NCBI GenBank assembly: GCA_963921195.1
Contig: OY992537.1
Coordinates: forward strand, 172,749,021 to 172,813,020
Source of the DNA: Pegoplata infirma
Lineage: Eukaryota; Arthropoda; Insecta; Diptera; Anthomyiidae
DNA length: 64,000 bases
Direction: 5' to 3'
The position numbers were made by a program, and so were the translations under genes. The notes beneath the pieces are model-generated. The model made no database searches. It was not told the DNA's origin and saw only the letters and a list, made by a program, of their open reading frames with translations. Below are positions 44,798 through 55,970 of this stretch, in pieces; within the stretch, counting starts at the first letter, position 1, and each line of letters starts with the position of its first letter.

Positions 44798-45681
44798 GTT
44801 TTCTAAGCGAAATCATTTTTGTTATGTTTGAGAAATATAAGCAAATGTTTTGTTAATGCTTTTGAAGAATTTTTTATTATTTCGTATATCCCGAACTTGT
44901 GGTACGCGCCCGAAGTGGTATGTGATTATTGCTTTTGAGCTTTAATGAGAGCAAAGTGTGTGCAAAATCGGCATAAGCCTAAACATGTCCGACCTACAAT
45001 TTGGCTGCGCCGAACGGCACATTCATCTGAATGTTGTTATTTTTGTTCAACGAAATTTGTAGGTTTTCGATACACCACACGTGAACAGATTGATTATGCT
45101 GATGTTGAATCTGTTCTTAAGGCACAAGTAGGCTCCGATACTGCTTCTATTGAAAATATTTCCACAAACGAAGAAATAGAGATAGAAATGTTATCCATAA
45201 GAGAACCATCTCCATCGGAATTTTTACCTTCACTTTGCAGTGAATCCCCACATTTCGTAACGCAAGCGGATTTTAATGATTTGGTACGAAACAAAAAACA
45301 AAAGTTTCAAAAGAGACGGCGGAAATAATTGGTTCGCGGTTAAAACAGTGGGACTTGGTTACTGAAGATTTTAAAATAACTGCTGGCCGTAAACGGATAA
45401 ATGCAGAGCCATTAAGTGAGTTTTTTATAATGCATGAAGACGTTGAAAAGCAATTATGGTTCTGCAATAATGTTGATGGTTTGTTTCAAGAAATTGGGCA
45501 TCCACACATTCCAGAAGAGTGGAGACTTTTTATAGACTCTTCTGTATCTAGCCTCAAGGTCGTACTTCTTCATAATGGCAATATATACGCATCAATTCCA
45601 ATTGCCTACTCTACGTGCATGTCGGAAAACTGCGATATAATGAAATTAATTCTAGAAATATTATTTGAAAACTTATTGTAA
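44798..45681 (+). pseudogene. Transposase-like gene, degraded (family Y copy 2)
   Basis: The start is KRNHFCYV with a stop replacing the second Cys (44820), then WYAPEVVCDYCF (44900). An open part at 44945-45328 has SECCYFCSTKFVGF and FVTQADFNDLVRNK. After a frame change, 45325-45681 reads SRLKQWDLVTEDF, EPLSEFFIMHEDVEKQLWF, PEEWRLFIDSSVSSLKVVLL and SIPIAYSTCMSENCDIMK, ending LFENLL. It aligns part by part with 6690-8000 but lacks the whole C-terminal third (the LPPLHLKLG to EQGEH part) and lacks the intron. The superfamily is not named. Confidence 0.72.
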
Positions 45682-45729
45682 TTTTTTATGTCAAAAATAA
45701 TAATGAAAAATAAACTATTGAAAACGGGT

Positions 45730-45945
45730 GTTATTAGTATTTTTTCTTTTTTTTTAATAATTACATTTTTCGCAATTACGCAAATTAGCTGGGAAAACTC
45801 TGATACATGGGAAATTTCTTTTTAACTCTACTTGAAATTTTGCGAGTGTGCTAAAATGAACAAAATATATTTTTTTACAAATTTGCGAATTGATATGAAA
45901 TAACTGAGACATAAATGCTTAGATTTAAACCCAATTTTTTTTTAA
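45730..45945 (+). repeat. Family Y tandem units upstream of the Transib-like insert
   Basis: Diverged words GCAAATTAGCTGGGAAAACT and GCGAATTGATATGAAATAACT with TGAGACAT recall the AATTGATCTAGAAAAACT / GAGACACGGGT units at 52500-52640. The Transib-like element at 45951-52456 appears to have split this array. Confidence 0.55.
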
Positions 45946-46601
45946 CAGTGCACTATAGGGAATTTTTAGGTATTTTCTGGCCAAAACTCTTCTAGCTGAG
46001 ATATCGACCCGAAATTTGGCAAGATTGTTTGGTATGATGTTTTTAGGCTCTATATAAAAAATAGGCATGGTCGGACATGATTACAGCATCTCACGACTTT
46101 AAAAAAAAAGTAAATTAGTTATAAAAGTTTGTATGTATAAAACAATACTAAAAAAAATAGTTAATCTCAAAACATCATCAGTAATATATTTTACCTTCAT
46201 TTTTTTGTTACTCACGATAAAGGTAAGTCACGCGTGAGCATTTGAGACTCACGAAGTTTTTTCAGTGAATTTGATCTAAATAATTTTTCGAAAAACAATA
46301 AAAAAAATGGAACTAGTTTGTAATCCAATTTTATAAAAAATATTGCGGTGATTGTCGAGACTCACGCACATATCACGTTATTTCAGAGTATTTGAGACAC
46401 TTTAACACTTATATATGTAAAAATTCAATTCAAACACTTGTAGTGGTATTTTAAAAATATTTTTTTTGATAGTAGGCTTTAAAAATGCACAAATGTCATA
46501 ATTTTTATTAATTTTGAGATTAAATGCGAAAATTTTAATATTGCGTTCAGTCACGGTAAACATTAATTTTTTGTGAAAATTATTATTAAAAAATACTTAT
46601 T

Positions 46602-47456
46602 ATGAACAATATTAACAGTGAAATAGGTAAGTAATCATAATATTAATAAGGGATTTTAAGTTATTAACATAACTGTTGTTTAATTAAGAATCCCACCGAT
46701 TTAAAAATGTCGAATTGTACGAAGTGTGGGTAAAAGAAAAAAAGTTCTTCAAGCAAGAAATCTGCAATGAAACAATTTGTTTTGAGCAAAATAAAAAATA
46801 GTCCATCGTTAAGTGGAAAAATTGCCAAAATTGTTTTTAACATATCAAAAAATCTTAACCTAAAATGGGCTAACTCAAAGTGTATCAACGTTAACTTCAG
46901 GTTAAAAAATAAAAAATGGTTAGCAGCTGAAACTGTGATTAAAGATAATAAAACTCATAAAAAGTTCGGACGTCCGGCTCTTAATTTTAACGACAAATCG
47001 TATCGCTCAAAACGAAGAGAAGCGTCTGGTTTGTGTCAAAAAACCAAACTTGAGACAGATTTGATGGTAATGGCAGCGTCTACATCCGCTCGGAAAACAA
47101 AACGGGTTGATTTACCGGTTGTGTTAAAGGAAACTATTCAAAGTCCCCAAAGCGCATCTAAGATCAGAAAACTTATAACTAAGGTTGAAAAGCAGCCAAC
47201 ATTATTTTCTAAAAATGAAGCTCTAGCATTTTTATTAGACAACAACTTTACAAAACAGCAGTATCTGAATATACTTCATGAAAACAAAATAAGAAATTCA
47301 TTTTTCATGGGGAAAAATTTTGACCTTCGACGATTACGCAGTTCTGGCAAAAGCTATTTGCTAATCGCTGTGATTTTTAAGATCTGCAACTCTACTGTAG
47401 TTATTCTACAAGAATTTGGACCTATAAACCCCCTTCTTGGCCCCTATTTTGCTTGA
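46602..47456 (+). pseudogene. N-terminal remnant of a Transib-like transposase, with intron
   Basis: Exon 1, MNNINSEI (46602-46626), ends at GTAAGT. A 62-bp intron (46627-46688) ends at AATTAAG, and exon 2 continues in frame through FKNVELYEVWVKEKKFFKQE. A frameshift near 46800 leads to the open stretch with ISKNLNLKWANSKCINVNF, then KKFGRPALNFNDKSYRSKRR and ALAFLLDNNFTKQQYLNILH. The GRPxxxF-x-SxRSKRR block followed by EALAF-x-LTK-x-Y is what I associate with RAG1-like Transib transposase N-termini in insects (recall, not a search). The text after residue 190 loses similarity and the DDE core is absent. The surrounding termini support the call. Confidence 0.5.
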
Positions 47457-48080
47457 CAAGTATAGATCCTTTTGTCCCTAAAATAGAGATTTTTATTTTA
47501 CAAACTTTGGGGACTTACAGTGAGTAAGTGGATAAAGTTAGAGACTAACTAAAAACTAGACTTTTATTGCCAAAACACTCCTCTACAATTCACCTTTTAG
47601 CACATTTGCTCTATCTTTTACCTGAACCAAAATAATCGCCAAAAACGATTTGGCAAGTATACTTGCCTCTGGTCGTCAAAGGGTTAAAATACACATATTC
47701 TATTACAAAGCGTGATAAAAAAAAAATAAAAATATAAATCATATTTTATATCTATCATAAAACGTTTTTTTTTTGCGAAATTTCTACAAAATATATTTAA
47801 TAATAATAATATTAAAAACCTTCAACAAGTAACTTACAATAAATAATTTCAAAATTTTAGTTATAAATAAATTTGAAAAAAAGCACTTCCGTAAAACTTA
47901 AATGTCATTTCCCCATGGAGCCTCATGGACTAGCTGGCATATACATCTTGCGTAGAAAGAGTTCCTCTATGCTGTGTATAGTTATGGGAGTATGCAATTC
48001 CAAGCAAAAAAAGTTGTAATCCAAAAAAAATTAAATTTAAGAAAAAAAAAAATAAAAAAATAATTAAATAATTATATAAT

Positions 48081-51000
48081 ACTAGCTATACCCGGTCCGC
48101 GTTGCTGGCCCTAAGAAAAAAAACTGTTTTATATTTCATTTTAATTTAAATATTGTGTCGGACAAAATTAAAGCACGGGTACGGGTCCAGCTATTAACCT
48201 TTGGTTCCACCCTCGGTTAGCACTATCTATATATATAATTTCCCTATTTGTGTGTTCCTCTTTTTTTGTCTATCCAGAGCTTTTTGAAGCCCACTGATGA
48301 GCTACAAAGCTGAAAATTGGCATGCTTATAGTAAAACACCTGGGGCAGATCCTAACGTAGCCGGATTTTCGATTTTTTACCTGTGGGCGGAGAAATAAGC
48401 GGGAAAGTGGGCGTGGCAAAATGCAATTTTTTGACGTTTTTGCTTAATTTAAAGCCCCCAAATGACTTAGGAATCTGAAAATTTCCTAGAATATAGTCCT
48501 AACGATGCCGCATATCCCCAAGTAGTCGGATTTAAAATTTTCGCAATGTGGGCGGAGAATTGAGGGGAAAAGTGGAGTGGCACAATTTAGATTTTTTTAA
48601 CATTTTTACTTCTTTTGAAGCCCCTAAATCACTTAGGAAGCTGAAAATTTCCTAGAATATAGTCCTAACGATGGCGCATATCCCCAAGTAGTCGGATTCA
48701 AAATTTTCGTAATGTAGGCGGAGAATTGAGGGCGTGGAAAAATTGGGATTTTTTAAAATTTTTACTTCTTTTGAAACCCCAAATGACTTAGGAAGCGGAA
48801 AATTGCATAGCATTTAGTTCTAACAATGAAGCATATCCTGAAGTAATTGGATTTAAATTTTTTAAAATTGTGGAAGGAGAATTAAGAGAAAAATGGGGCG
48901 TGGCAAAATTGTGTTTTTTAATATTTAATTTGAAGACCCCAAATGATATATGAAGATGAAAATTGGCATTTTTGCTTATTTTAAAGTCCTCTAATGACTT
49001 AGGAAGCTGAAAATTTTCTAGCGTATAGTCCTATCGATGAAGCATGTGCAGCATATAATTTATATTTTTGGACTGTGGGCGGAGAATTGAAAGGAAAATG
49101 GGGAGTGACAAAATTGAGATTTTTAACATTTTAACTTCTTTTGAAGCCCCCAAAGGAAGCGGGAAATGCACAGAATTGGCATGTATATAGAAGGTTTCAT
49201 GTGGAAGATCAACACGAGCCTGGATTTTTCATATCCAGTGTATGGGTGGAGAATAAGAAAGGCAAAGGGCGTGGTAAATTTATTTCCATCTATTTTCTGA
49301 ATATATATTTTATTTTTTTGTGTTTCTCTTATTTTTTGTGTATCTAGCGCCTTTTGAATCTCATTGATGGACTTAAAAGCTTAAAATTGGCATGTATATA
49401 ATAAAACACCAGGGACAGATTCTTACGAAGTCGGATTTTTTGCCTGTGGGCGGCGAATTACGAGAAAAAGGGGACTTGGCAAAAAAATTTTTTTTTTTAA
49501 CATTTAAGAGTATTTTTAAGCTCAGCCCCAATAAATACGGAAGCGGAAAATCCCTAACATGAAGTCCTTACTATGAAGTATAGTCTAAAGTAGTCCGATT
49601 TAACATTTTTGGAATGTAGATGGAGAGTTGAGAGGAAAAAGGGGCAAGGCAATACTGTGTTTTATTTTTTTTATTTGACTAACTTTAAAGCCCTAATGAC
49701 CTACGCAGCCGAAAATTGCAAGCATATTGTCCTGACACTGGAGCATATCCTTAAGTAGTCAGACTTAAAATTTTTGGACTGTGGTCGGAGAATTGAGAGG
49801 GAAAAGGGGCGTGGATACGAGTATAGTACTAACGATGGAGCTTATCATAAAGTAGTCAGATTTAAAAATTTTGGAATACACAGAAAAAACAGCTTAATTG
49901 TGCCAGCCATATTAAGAGCCAACTGCATGGTTTAATTACAACAACTGAAATTTTCGGTTGCGATTACCGAAATTTATTTGGACCAACAGAAGTTAAATTT
50001 TCAAAACAAATTTTGGTTATGGCAACCGAAAATTTCGGTTGTTGTTATTAAACTGTGCAGTTGGCTCTAAATTCGGCTGGCACAACTAAACTGTTCTCTC
50101 TGTGTAGGGACGGAGAATTAAGAGAAGAAATGGGCGTGGAAAAATTATGTTTTTACATCTTACCTAATTTTGAAGACACCTTATGACCTTGAAAGATGAA
50201 AATTAGAATACATATGGTACGGACAATGGCAAAGATCAACTCTGACCTGGATATCCAGTGAAAGGCGGAAATACAAAAAATCCGTTGTGAATTTTGTTCA
50301 GTTTGTATATATAATCTGTAACGTAGCCGGATTTTCTTCCTTTAAGTCAGGGGGAGTGGCGGAAGACGGCGAAATTTAGTTTTTAAATATTTAAACTATT
50401 TCTGAAACCCCTAATGACTAAGGAAGATGAAAATTGTAAAGCATAAAGTATTGACAATGGATGATATCCTTATGAAGTCAGATTTAATATTTAAACTGTG
50501 TACGAAGAATTATAAGGAAAAATTTAAGTGGAAAAATGTTTGTGTTTTTTAACATTTTAGCTAATTTTAAAACCTTTCATGACTAAGATAGATACAAATT
50601 TCCATGTATATAAGAGTGACCATGGGACATATCCACACGATGGATTTTTGATATCCGGTTTAAGGACGGAGAGACGAAATGGGCGTGCTAAATTTAGTTC
50701 TAAAATTTTATCAATAAAACCTTTTATACTCATTAATTTTTTTTCCAGTTTGGGAAATATATTGATGTAACTCAATCTAGCAATATTAAATTTTTGAAGC
50801 ACAAACTTAATTTTTTATAAAGTTTTGTAAAAAACTAGAATTATTGAGAAAAGTGATTTGGTGTTCCGCCTGGCAGGGACAGGCTATTCGACTAGTCTAT
50901 AGAGAAAACTCAACAAAATCGGTTCAGCCGTTTTTGCAGTGATTTCGAAACAGACAGACGTAACGTTAAGTATAGTACAAAGGGGCGTGTCAGTTAACGT

Positions 51001-52130
51001 ATTTTTACTAACTGTGCTGCAAATTTCATTGACATCAGTTTTGCCGTTTTTGTGTGATTGCGAAAGAGGAGAAAATAACTTTTTATTTATTAAAAACGGG
51101 AGTGACATTTTATACCCTTGTGCCGAATCGCGCTCTACATATGACCTACAGTTCCCGCTCGGTTACTTCTATCAGTAGTGACAGATTCGGCTTATCCGTT
51201 TTTGCCTGATTTCAAAACAGGCTGATATAACGTTCAGTATAAAACAAAGTGGGGCGGCAATTTACGCCTCTTTGTTCAATCGTGGTCAGTATAGACAAAG
51301 GGCGTTGCGATGTTGATCCATTTTTCCAATAATGATCTTATATGGCCTACATATGCACTTGGTTAGCACTGCATGTAGTGAAAATGTAAAGAGAATCGGT
51401 TCAACTGTTTTTACGTGATTGCGAAACAGGCAGACAACGTCCAGTATAGTACAAAGGGGTGTGGCATTTTACGACCCTTTTCCAATCGTAGTATAACATG
51501 GCCTATAGTTCCGCACTCGGTTAACACTATCATTGCTGAAAATTTAATAAAAATCGAACCAACAGTTTTTGCGTTATTGCGGAGAATGTAGAAATAACAT
51601 TCAATTCAATACAATGCGACATGGCATTTTACGCCCGTTTGTCCGATCACGCTCTAATTTGGCACATAGTCAGTACTTTCGTTGGATCAAATTTCGTCAA
51701 AATCGGTCCATCCGTTTTTTATATATAGATGTCATTAGTGGTGCAATGTAAAAATTCGATTTTTTCCACCCCTCCGCCCACAGGCAAAAAAGCATGGAAT
51801 TTTACGCCCATTTGTCCGATCACGCTCTTATTTGGCATACAGTTAGTACTCGGTTAGTACTATCTTTGGTTTAAATTTTATCAAAATCGGTCCATCCGTT
51901 TTTTATATATAGTCATTAGTCATTAGGTGGAATGTAAAAATTTGATTTTGACACGCCCCTCCGCCCACCGACAGAAATTCAAAAATCTGACCGCACAGTG
52001 TTACTCCCCAGGCTATTCTGAATATTACCTGAAAATTTCATCAAGATCGGTCCAGCCGTTTTCGAGTCCATACGGAACATACATACATACACACATACAT
52101 ACACACATCCATTTTTATATATAAAGAGAT
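48081..52130. mobile_element. 4-kb repeat-built insertion (CTATACCCGGTCCGCG start)
   Basis: It begins ACTAGCTATACCCGGTCCGC and ends TTTTATATATAAAGAGAT after an ACATACATACACAC tract. The interior is two series of diverged tandem units. At 48280-50570, about 12 units of roughly 150-190 bp carry CCCCAAATGACTTAGGAAGC, GAAAATT, GTAGTCGGATTTAAAATTTT and GGGCGGAGAATTGAG. At 50880-52080, about seven units carry AAAATCGGTTCAGCCGTTTT, GTGATTGCGAAACAG and GGCATTTTACGCCC. Start and end phrases of this kind recur in many insect genomes. The class is uncertain and no protein is recognisable. It contains a small MITE at 49879-50104. Confidence 0.65.
49879..50104. mobile_element. 226-bp MITE, CACAGA ends, TA target
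   Basis: The ends CACAGAAAAAACAG and CTGTTCTCTCTGTG are flanked by TA at 49877-49878 and 50105-50106. The interior is a nearly perfect hairpin: AGCCAACTGCA..., ACAACnGAAATTTTCGGTTG and complements. It interrupts a unit of the surrounding tandem series (TTTTGGAATA | GGGACGGAGAATT). The TIR resembles the MITE at 17586-18060. Confidence 0.93.
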
Positions 52131-52461
52131 AAAAATCTGTATTTTAAAGTAATAACTTCTGCATACAAAAATAATTTGGTCCATTGCTAATAAAAATACA
52201 TTTTATAGGATTTTTCAATAGTTGTTTAAGTATGTTAATATTGCAATTAATTTTGTCCCCCAAAACGAAAAAAAAAAATTATTAAAAATTTAGTTTTGAA
52301 CCCTTCTAACTAGCGGTAAAAGGGTTTAATTGACAAAAAAATGTATCCTAGCATACTTTAAAATAGTTTACTTCAAAATGGCATCACAAAAAAAAGTATT
52401 GTGACACATAAAATTTGGACTTTTGGCCAACAATTCCTTTTAAAATCCCTATAGTGCAGTG

Positions 52462-52740
52462 CAAAGAAAAAGATTTTTAGCGTTTTTTGCGAATACGCGA
52501 ATTAATCGCGAAAACCTGAGAGACACGGGTGTTTTTTTAACCCCACTTTCTGAATAGCATAATTTTTTTCTATTGTGGAAACTTTTTTTTTTGTTGCATT
52601 TTTCGTGAAAACGCGAATTGATCTAGAAAAACTAAGAGACACGGGTATTTTATTTTTGGCCCAACTTTCCGAATTTTCGGGTCCGGTTCATGTGTACAGC
52701 CAAAAGTTGCAATTTGTTGGACGGTGTTATCAATCGACCA
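52462..52740 (+). repeat. Family Y terminal region (second half)
   Basis: Two units with ACGCGAATT and GAGACACGGGT are followed by GCCCAACTTTCCGAATTTTC, GGGTCCGGTTCATGTGTACA and TTGGACGGTGTTATCA. This mirrors 40967-41110. It was probably continuous with 45730-45945 before the Transib-like insertion. Confidence 0.65.
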
Positions 52741-53324
52741 TTTTTTGAAAAAAATATTTCTTAGTCGACTTTTTGACATTTTTAATCATACATAGAGATT
52801 TAAAAAAATGATTCAACTACAAATTTCTTAACCACCAATTTTTTGTAAACAAAGAAAAGATTTGATTGTTTAAGAGGGGATTAAGCAAAAAAAATTAACC
52901 TTAATGTGAACAATTTTTAAACAGCTATAAAAAAAATACACAATATTTTTTAACTATTTTTTTTTATTTGAAATATAACTTATTTTTAAAAATTTATAAC
53001 ATAAAAATTGGTCAACTAGAACTGCCAGGGTTGCCACTTAGTTGAAGAATGATTTTTTAAAAGACAAAACCGGCTGCAGTTGTGCAGAAAAAACTACTGA
53101 ACTGATTTTGACATTTTTTATTTATTTGTAGTTTTTTGTTTTTAATTTTTCTAGTACTTACCGTGTCCGATTTTTTGAAAAATGTTGATATGCTAATGTA
53201 AACTTAAAAATGGAAAAATTTACTTTTCTTTTGTTAAAAAGATAATTAGGTCAAAATTTAAAAAAAATGGCAATGGTACTAGAGAATTTAATAATCAAAA
53301 TTTCAAAGAAAATTTATCAAAATT
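52741..53324. other. No recognisable gene or element
   Basis: AT-rich. GAACTGCCAGGGTTGCCACT at 53020 resembles a hAT-type terminus but no partner was found. Confidence 0.4.
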
Positions 53325-53981
53325 ATTTTTGGAGACATTATGGCTATATGTTTTCCATCAATGGCCTCCAAACAATGGTGAAGCCCGGTCTGATGATAAA
53401 ACTGCGATGAAATTTGTCCCCACTCTGTCACATTGGGACCTGCCATGTATATTACATGAAGCTCATTCCAAATGGCCATACAAGTTTCGTATATAATTTC
53501 TCGAACAGTTGATACTCCGAGTTTGTATGACCAAGCTAAAACTTGGAATGAGCAACCGTGAGCAAGGTGTCTATATTAAATATCAAAGATATTATTATGT
53601 ACTAAAAAAACTAACTATTAAAACTCACATTAATGTTATGGATAATCAGGATTCCGGATCTATTGGTTTTCTGTGAGAATGTTTCTCCAGCCTTTTCCAT
53701 ATCAAACTTAGCAATAATTTCTATTGCGCGACACTTATCCTTGTGGCCTTAAAAAAATGCTCCTCATCTTGGTCCTGGATTTGTTTCAAAAATGTTTTAA
53801 AAAAATCCAGAGAATCTCTGGATCTATTAACCGGCCGTACCCACCATCGTCTTCTTGTTGGAGAAATTTCTTTGATTATATTATATATATTCATTAAACC
53901 GTTTACAATATTAAGAATATTTATTATTATTTTTGAAACAGAAACAAAACTATTTGCCGCCATAACTTTTTTTGAAATCAA
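53325..53981 (-). pseudogene. Harbinger (HARBI1-like) transposase N-terminal half
   Basis: The minus-strand start at 53981 is MISKKVMAANSFVSV. RRRWWVRPVNRSRDSLDFF (about residues 43-61) and DEEHFFKATRIS are the classic start of Harbinger nucleases. Exon 1 continues in the same frame through two stops (53723, 53643) with EKHSHRKPIDPES. A 58-bp GT-AG intron (53571-53628) then leads to TLIHLAHGCSFQVLAWSYKL, GVSTVREIIYETCMAIWNEL and GLHHCLEAIDGKHIAI. The D in AIDGKH is the first catalytic Asp. The remaining D and E motifs are missing beyond 53325. It lies immediately before a Transib-like copy. Non-functional. Confidence 0.85.
53571..53628 (-). other. 58-bp GT-AG intron of the Harbinger transposase
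   Basis: On the minus strand the donor is GTGAGTTTTAATAG after ACATTAAT and the acceptor is TTTAATATAG before ACACCTTGC. Splicing yields TLIHLAHGCS without a break. Confidence 0.75.
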
Positions 53982-54012
53982 AATTGAAAGTAAAGGAAAG
54001 AAATAAGCAGTG

Positions 54013-55965
54013 CACTGTGGGCCATCATCCCTGAATTTTAGCCATAAATAGACCGCTTAACCTATATATCAAAAAAGTATTGCATATGGGTGTTAAAGGA
54101 TCGCTGATCACGATTCTGGTAAAAAAAATCAAAATTCAAAATGGCGGACATGATTTTTTAATTCTTTGTTTATTGTGTTAAATACAATCATTATCGATGC
54201 ATTTGGGGTCGTTAATAACGAATTTGAGCTCAGACTTTTAAAATTCAAAATGGCAGATCCAATATGGCGACAAATTTAAGGTTTTTTTATATGTTGTCTC
54301 TTTTGTCCAAAAACTTCGATTTTAATGGTTTTTCGGATGTTAAAACTGATTTTGGAATTAAAGATTTTAAATTCAAAATGGCGGATCCAATATGGCGAAT
54401 ATGCTTTTGTAATTCTTAGCTAATTGTAATTAAATTAGTAATTTTTGATGTATTTAGGGTCGGTAATTACGAATATGAGCTCCGATTTTTTTAAATTCAA
54501 AATGGCGGATCCAATGAGGCGTCGAAAAAAATATTAAGTTTTTTTCTATGTTGTCTGATTTTGATTGGTTTTTGGAATGCCAAATCTGCTTTTAAAACCA
54601 AATATTCAAAATAGCGCATCCAATATGGCGGACTAGATATTTAAGTTATTGATTAATGTTTCAAAATATCACTAGGAAATGATTGCGCAACACGAACGCG
54701 AACTCAGATTTTTTGAAATCAAAATGGCGGATCCAAAATTTAGGACATAGCTTTTTAATAAAATGTACAATGTTTACTTTTCTAAGTTTTTATAAATCCC
54801 TCTTTTTGCTTTTATCAGAAGATTTTAATAAAATATTTCTCTTTTAAATGCGTCAAAAAGACGGAACTTTTTTATTTCCAATTAGCATTTGCCATCCTAA
54901 ATGTACAAATAATGCTACTAGCTTAAAATTTCGTAAAAAATATTAAAAATGCTATTGAAAAAATATGCCCGCTTAAATGCGTTACCAGCTTTAATGTTTA
55001 GCACTAGAGATGGACGCTGGTCACGTGAATTACGCGTGATTAAAATTTGTTCGTGAGTGAGAAAATTTTTTGCTTGAGTGATTCGTAATGAGCGCATTTT
55101 TTTGCGTGAGTCAAAATTATTTAATTGATTCAGTTTTTACAATTTTTTTTCGTGTTTTAAATGTTTAGCGTGAGTGACGAGTGAGCGTGAGTCTCACGTG
55201 AGTGGTGTTTTGTTTGCTCACGTAAGTAGTGTGTAAGTGTGAGAAATAAAAACGATTAAGTAAATTAGGTTTTTTTTTTGCGTGAGCGTGAGTCAACGTG
55301 AGTCAAAATTCACTCACGTGCCCATCACCAGTTATCACGCCAATGTTGTCAAAGTCGGAAATTTTTTATTAGAAATCAATAGAAGCAAAAATATCAAAAA
55401 AAATTTTAAACGTCATATTTTAGTTTATTGCCTCTAGATCAAAAGTTTATGAACGGTCGCACAGGGTCGCAAAAACCTGAATAGAATACATTGTCAGAGA
55501 CAGATCGTAATTCAAGGTTTGTTAATGTCGTTTGGACGTTTTTGGACTTTGGTGTTAAAAAAAGGCGGTTTTCAACAAAAGTATGAATTTCCATAATTTA
55601 TTAAAAAAAAAAAATAAGCTCATAGCTTACTTTTTTGTAGTTTATCTCATGTGTTGGACAAACAGGTATGTCTTTTGGAGAACTTCGCCAAAAATTTGAA
55701 AAAATATTGTGTCGAAGTACAAAAAAAAATTATTTGTTTCATTAATCAAAAATATAAAAAAAAAATCCGTTTCATTAATCAAAAATATAAAAAAAACTCT
55801 CAAACTTTGACTTTAACCTCATGCAAAAAAAAACTTTACGCTATTGTTAAAAGATATTAAAGATGGACAAAATTCAAGATGTCGGCATTCCGGAAAAATA
55901 TTTTTAAATATGTGTTGCCTTACAGACCTTATTGCCCAAAAAAATGGAAATCCTGGCCCACAGTG
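54013..55965 (+). mobile_element. Transib-like non-autonomous element, copy 1 (1953 bp)
   Basis: It begins CACTGTGGGCCATCATCCCT and ends TCCTGGCCCACAGTG, flanked by CAGTG (54008-54012, 55966-55970). CACTGTG is a perfect match to the CACWRTG start of Transib TIRs and to the complement of the RAG signal heptamer. Left half: tandem AAAATGGCGGATCCAATATG units. Middle: a CACG-rich module at 55015-55325. Right: GGTCGCACAGGGTCGCAAAA. No transposase frame; the frame at 55651-55860 is low-complexity. Confidence 0.8.
54120..54730 (+). repeat. About 120-bp tandem units with AAAATGGCGGATCC
   Basis: ATTCAAAATGGCGGATCCAA or near copies recur near 54135, 54240, 54370, 54495, 54605 and 54715. Between them, TTTTnnTATGTTGTCT, GGTCGnTAATnACGAA and GAGCTC words alternate. 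The same series is at 56935-57555 in copy 2. Confidence 0.85.
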
Positions 55966-55970
55966 CAGTG

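Larger units (their letters stand above)
45951..52456 (+). mobile_element. Transib-like element with CACTATAGGG ends and a 4-kb internal insert
   Basis: The left end CACTATAGGGAATTTTTAGG and right end CACTATAGGGATTTTAAAAG (complement) are followed by TGGCC on both sides. They are flanked by the 5-bp repeat CAGTG (45946-45950, 52457-52461). Transib elements have TIRs starting CACWRTG and 5-bp GC-rich target duplications (family knowledge). It encodes the N-terminal remnant at 46602-47456. The repeat at 48081-52130 lies inside, so the original element was about 2.5 kb and lacks the catalytic part. Confidence 0.7.
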
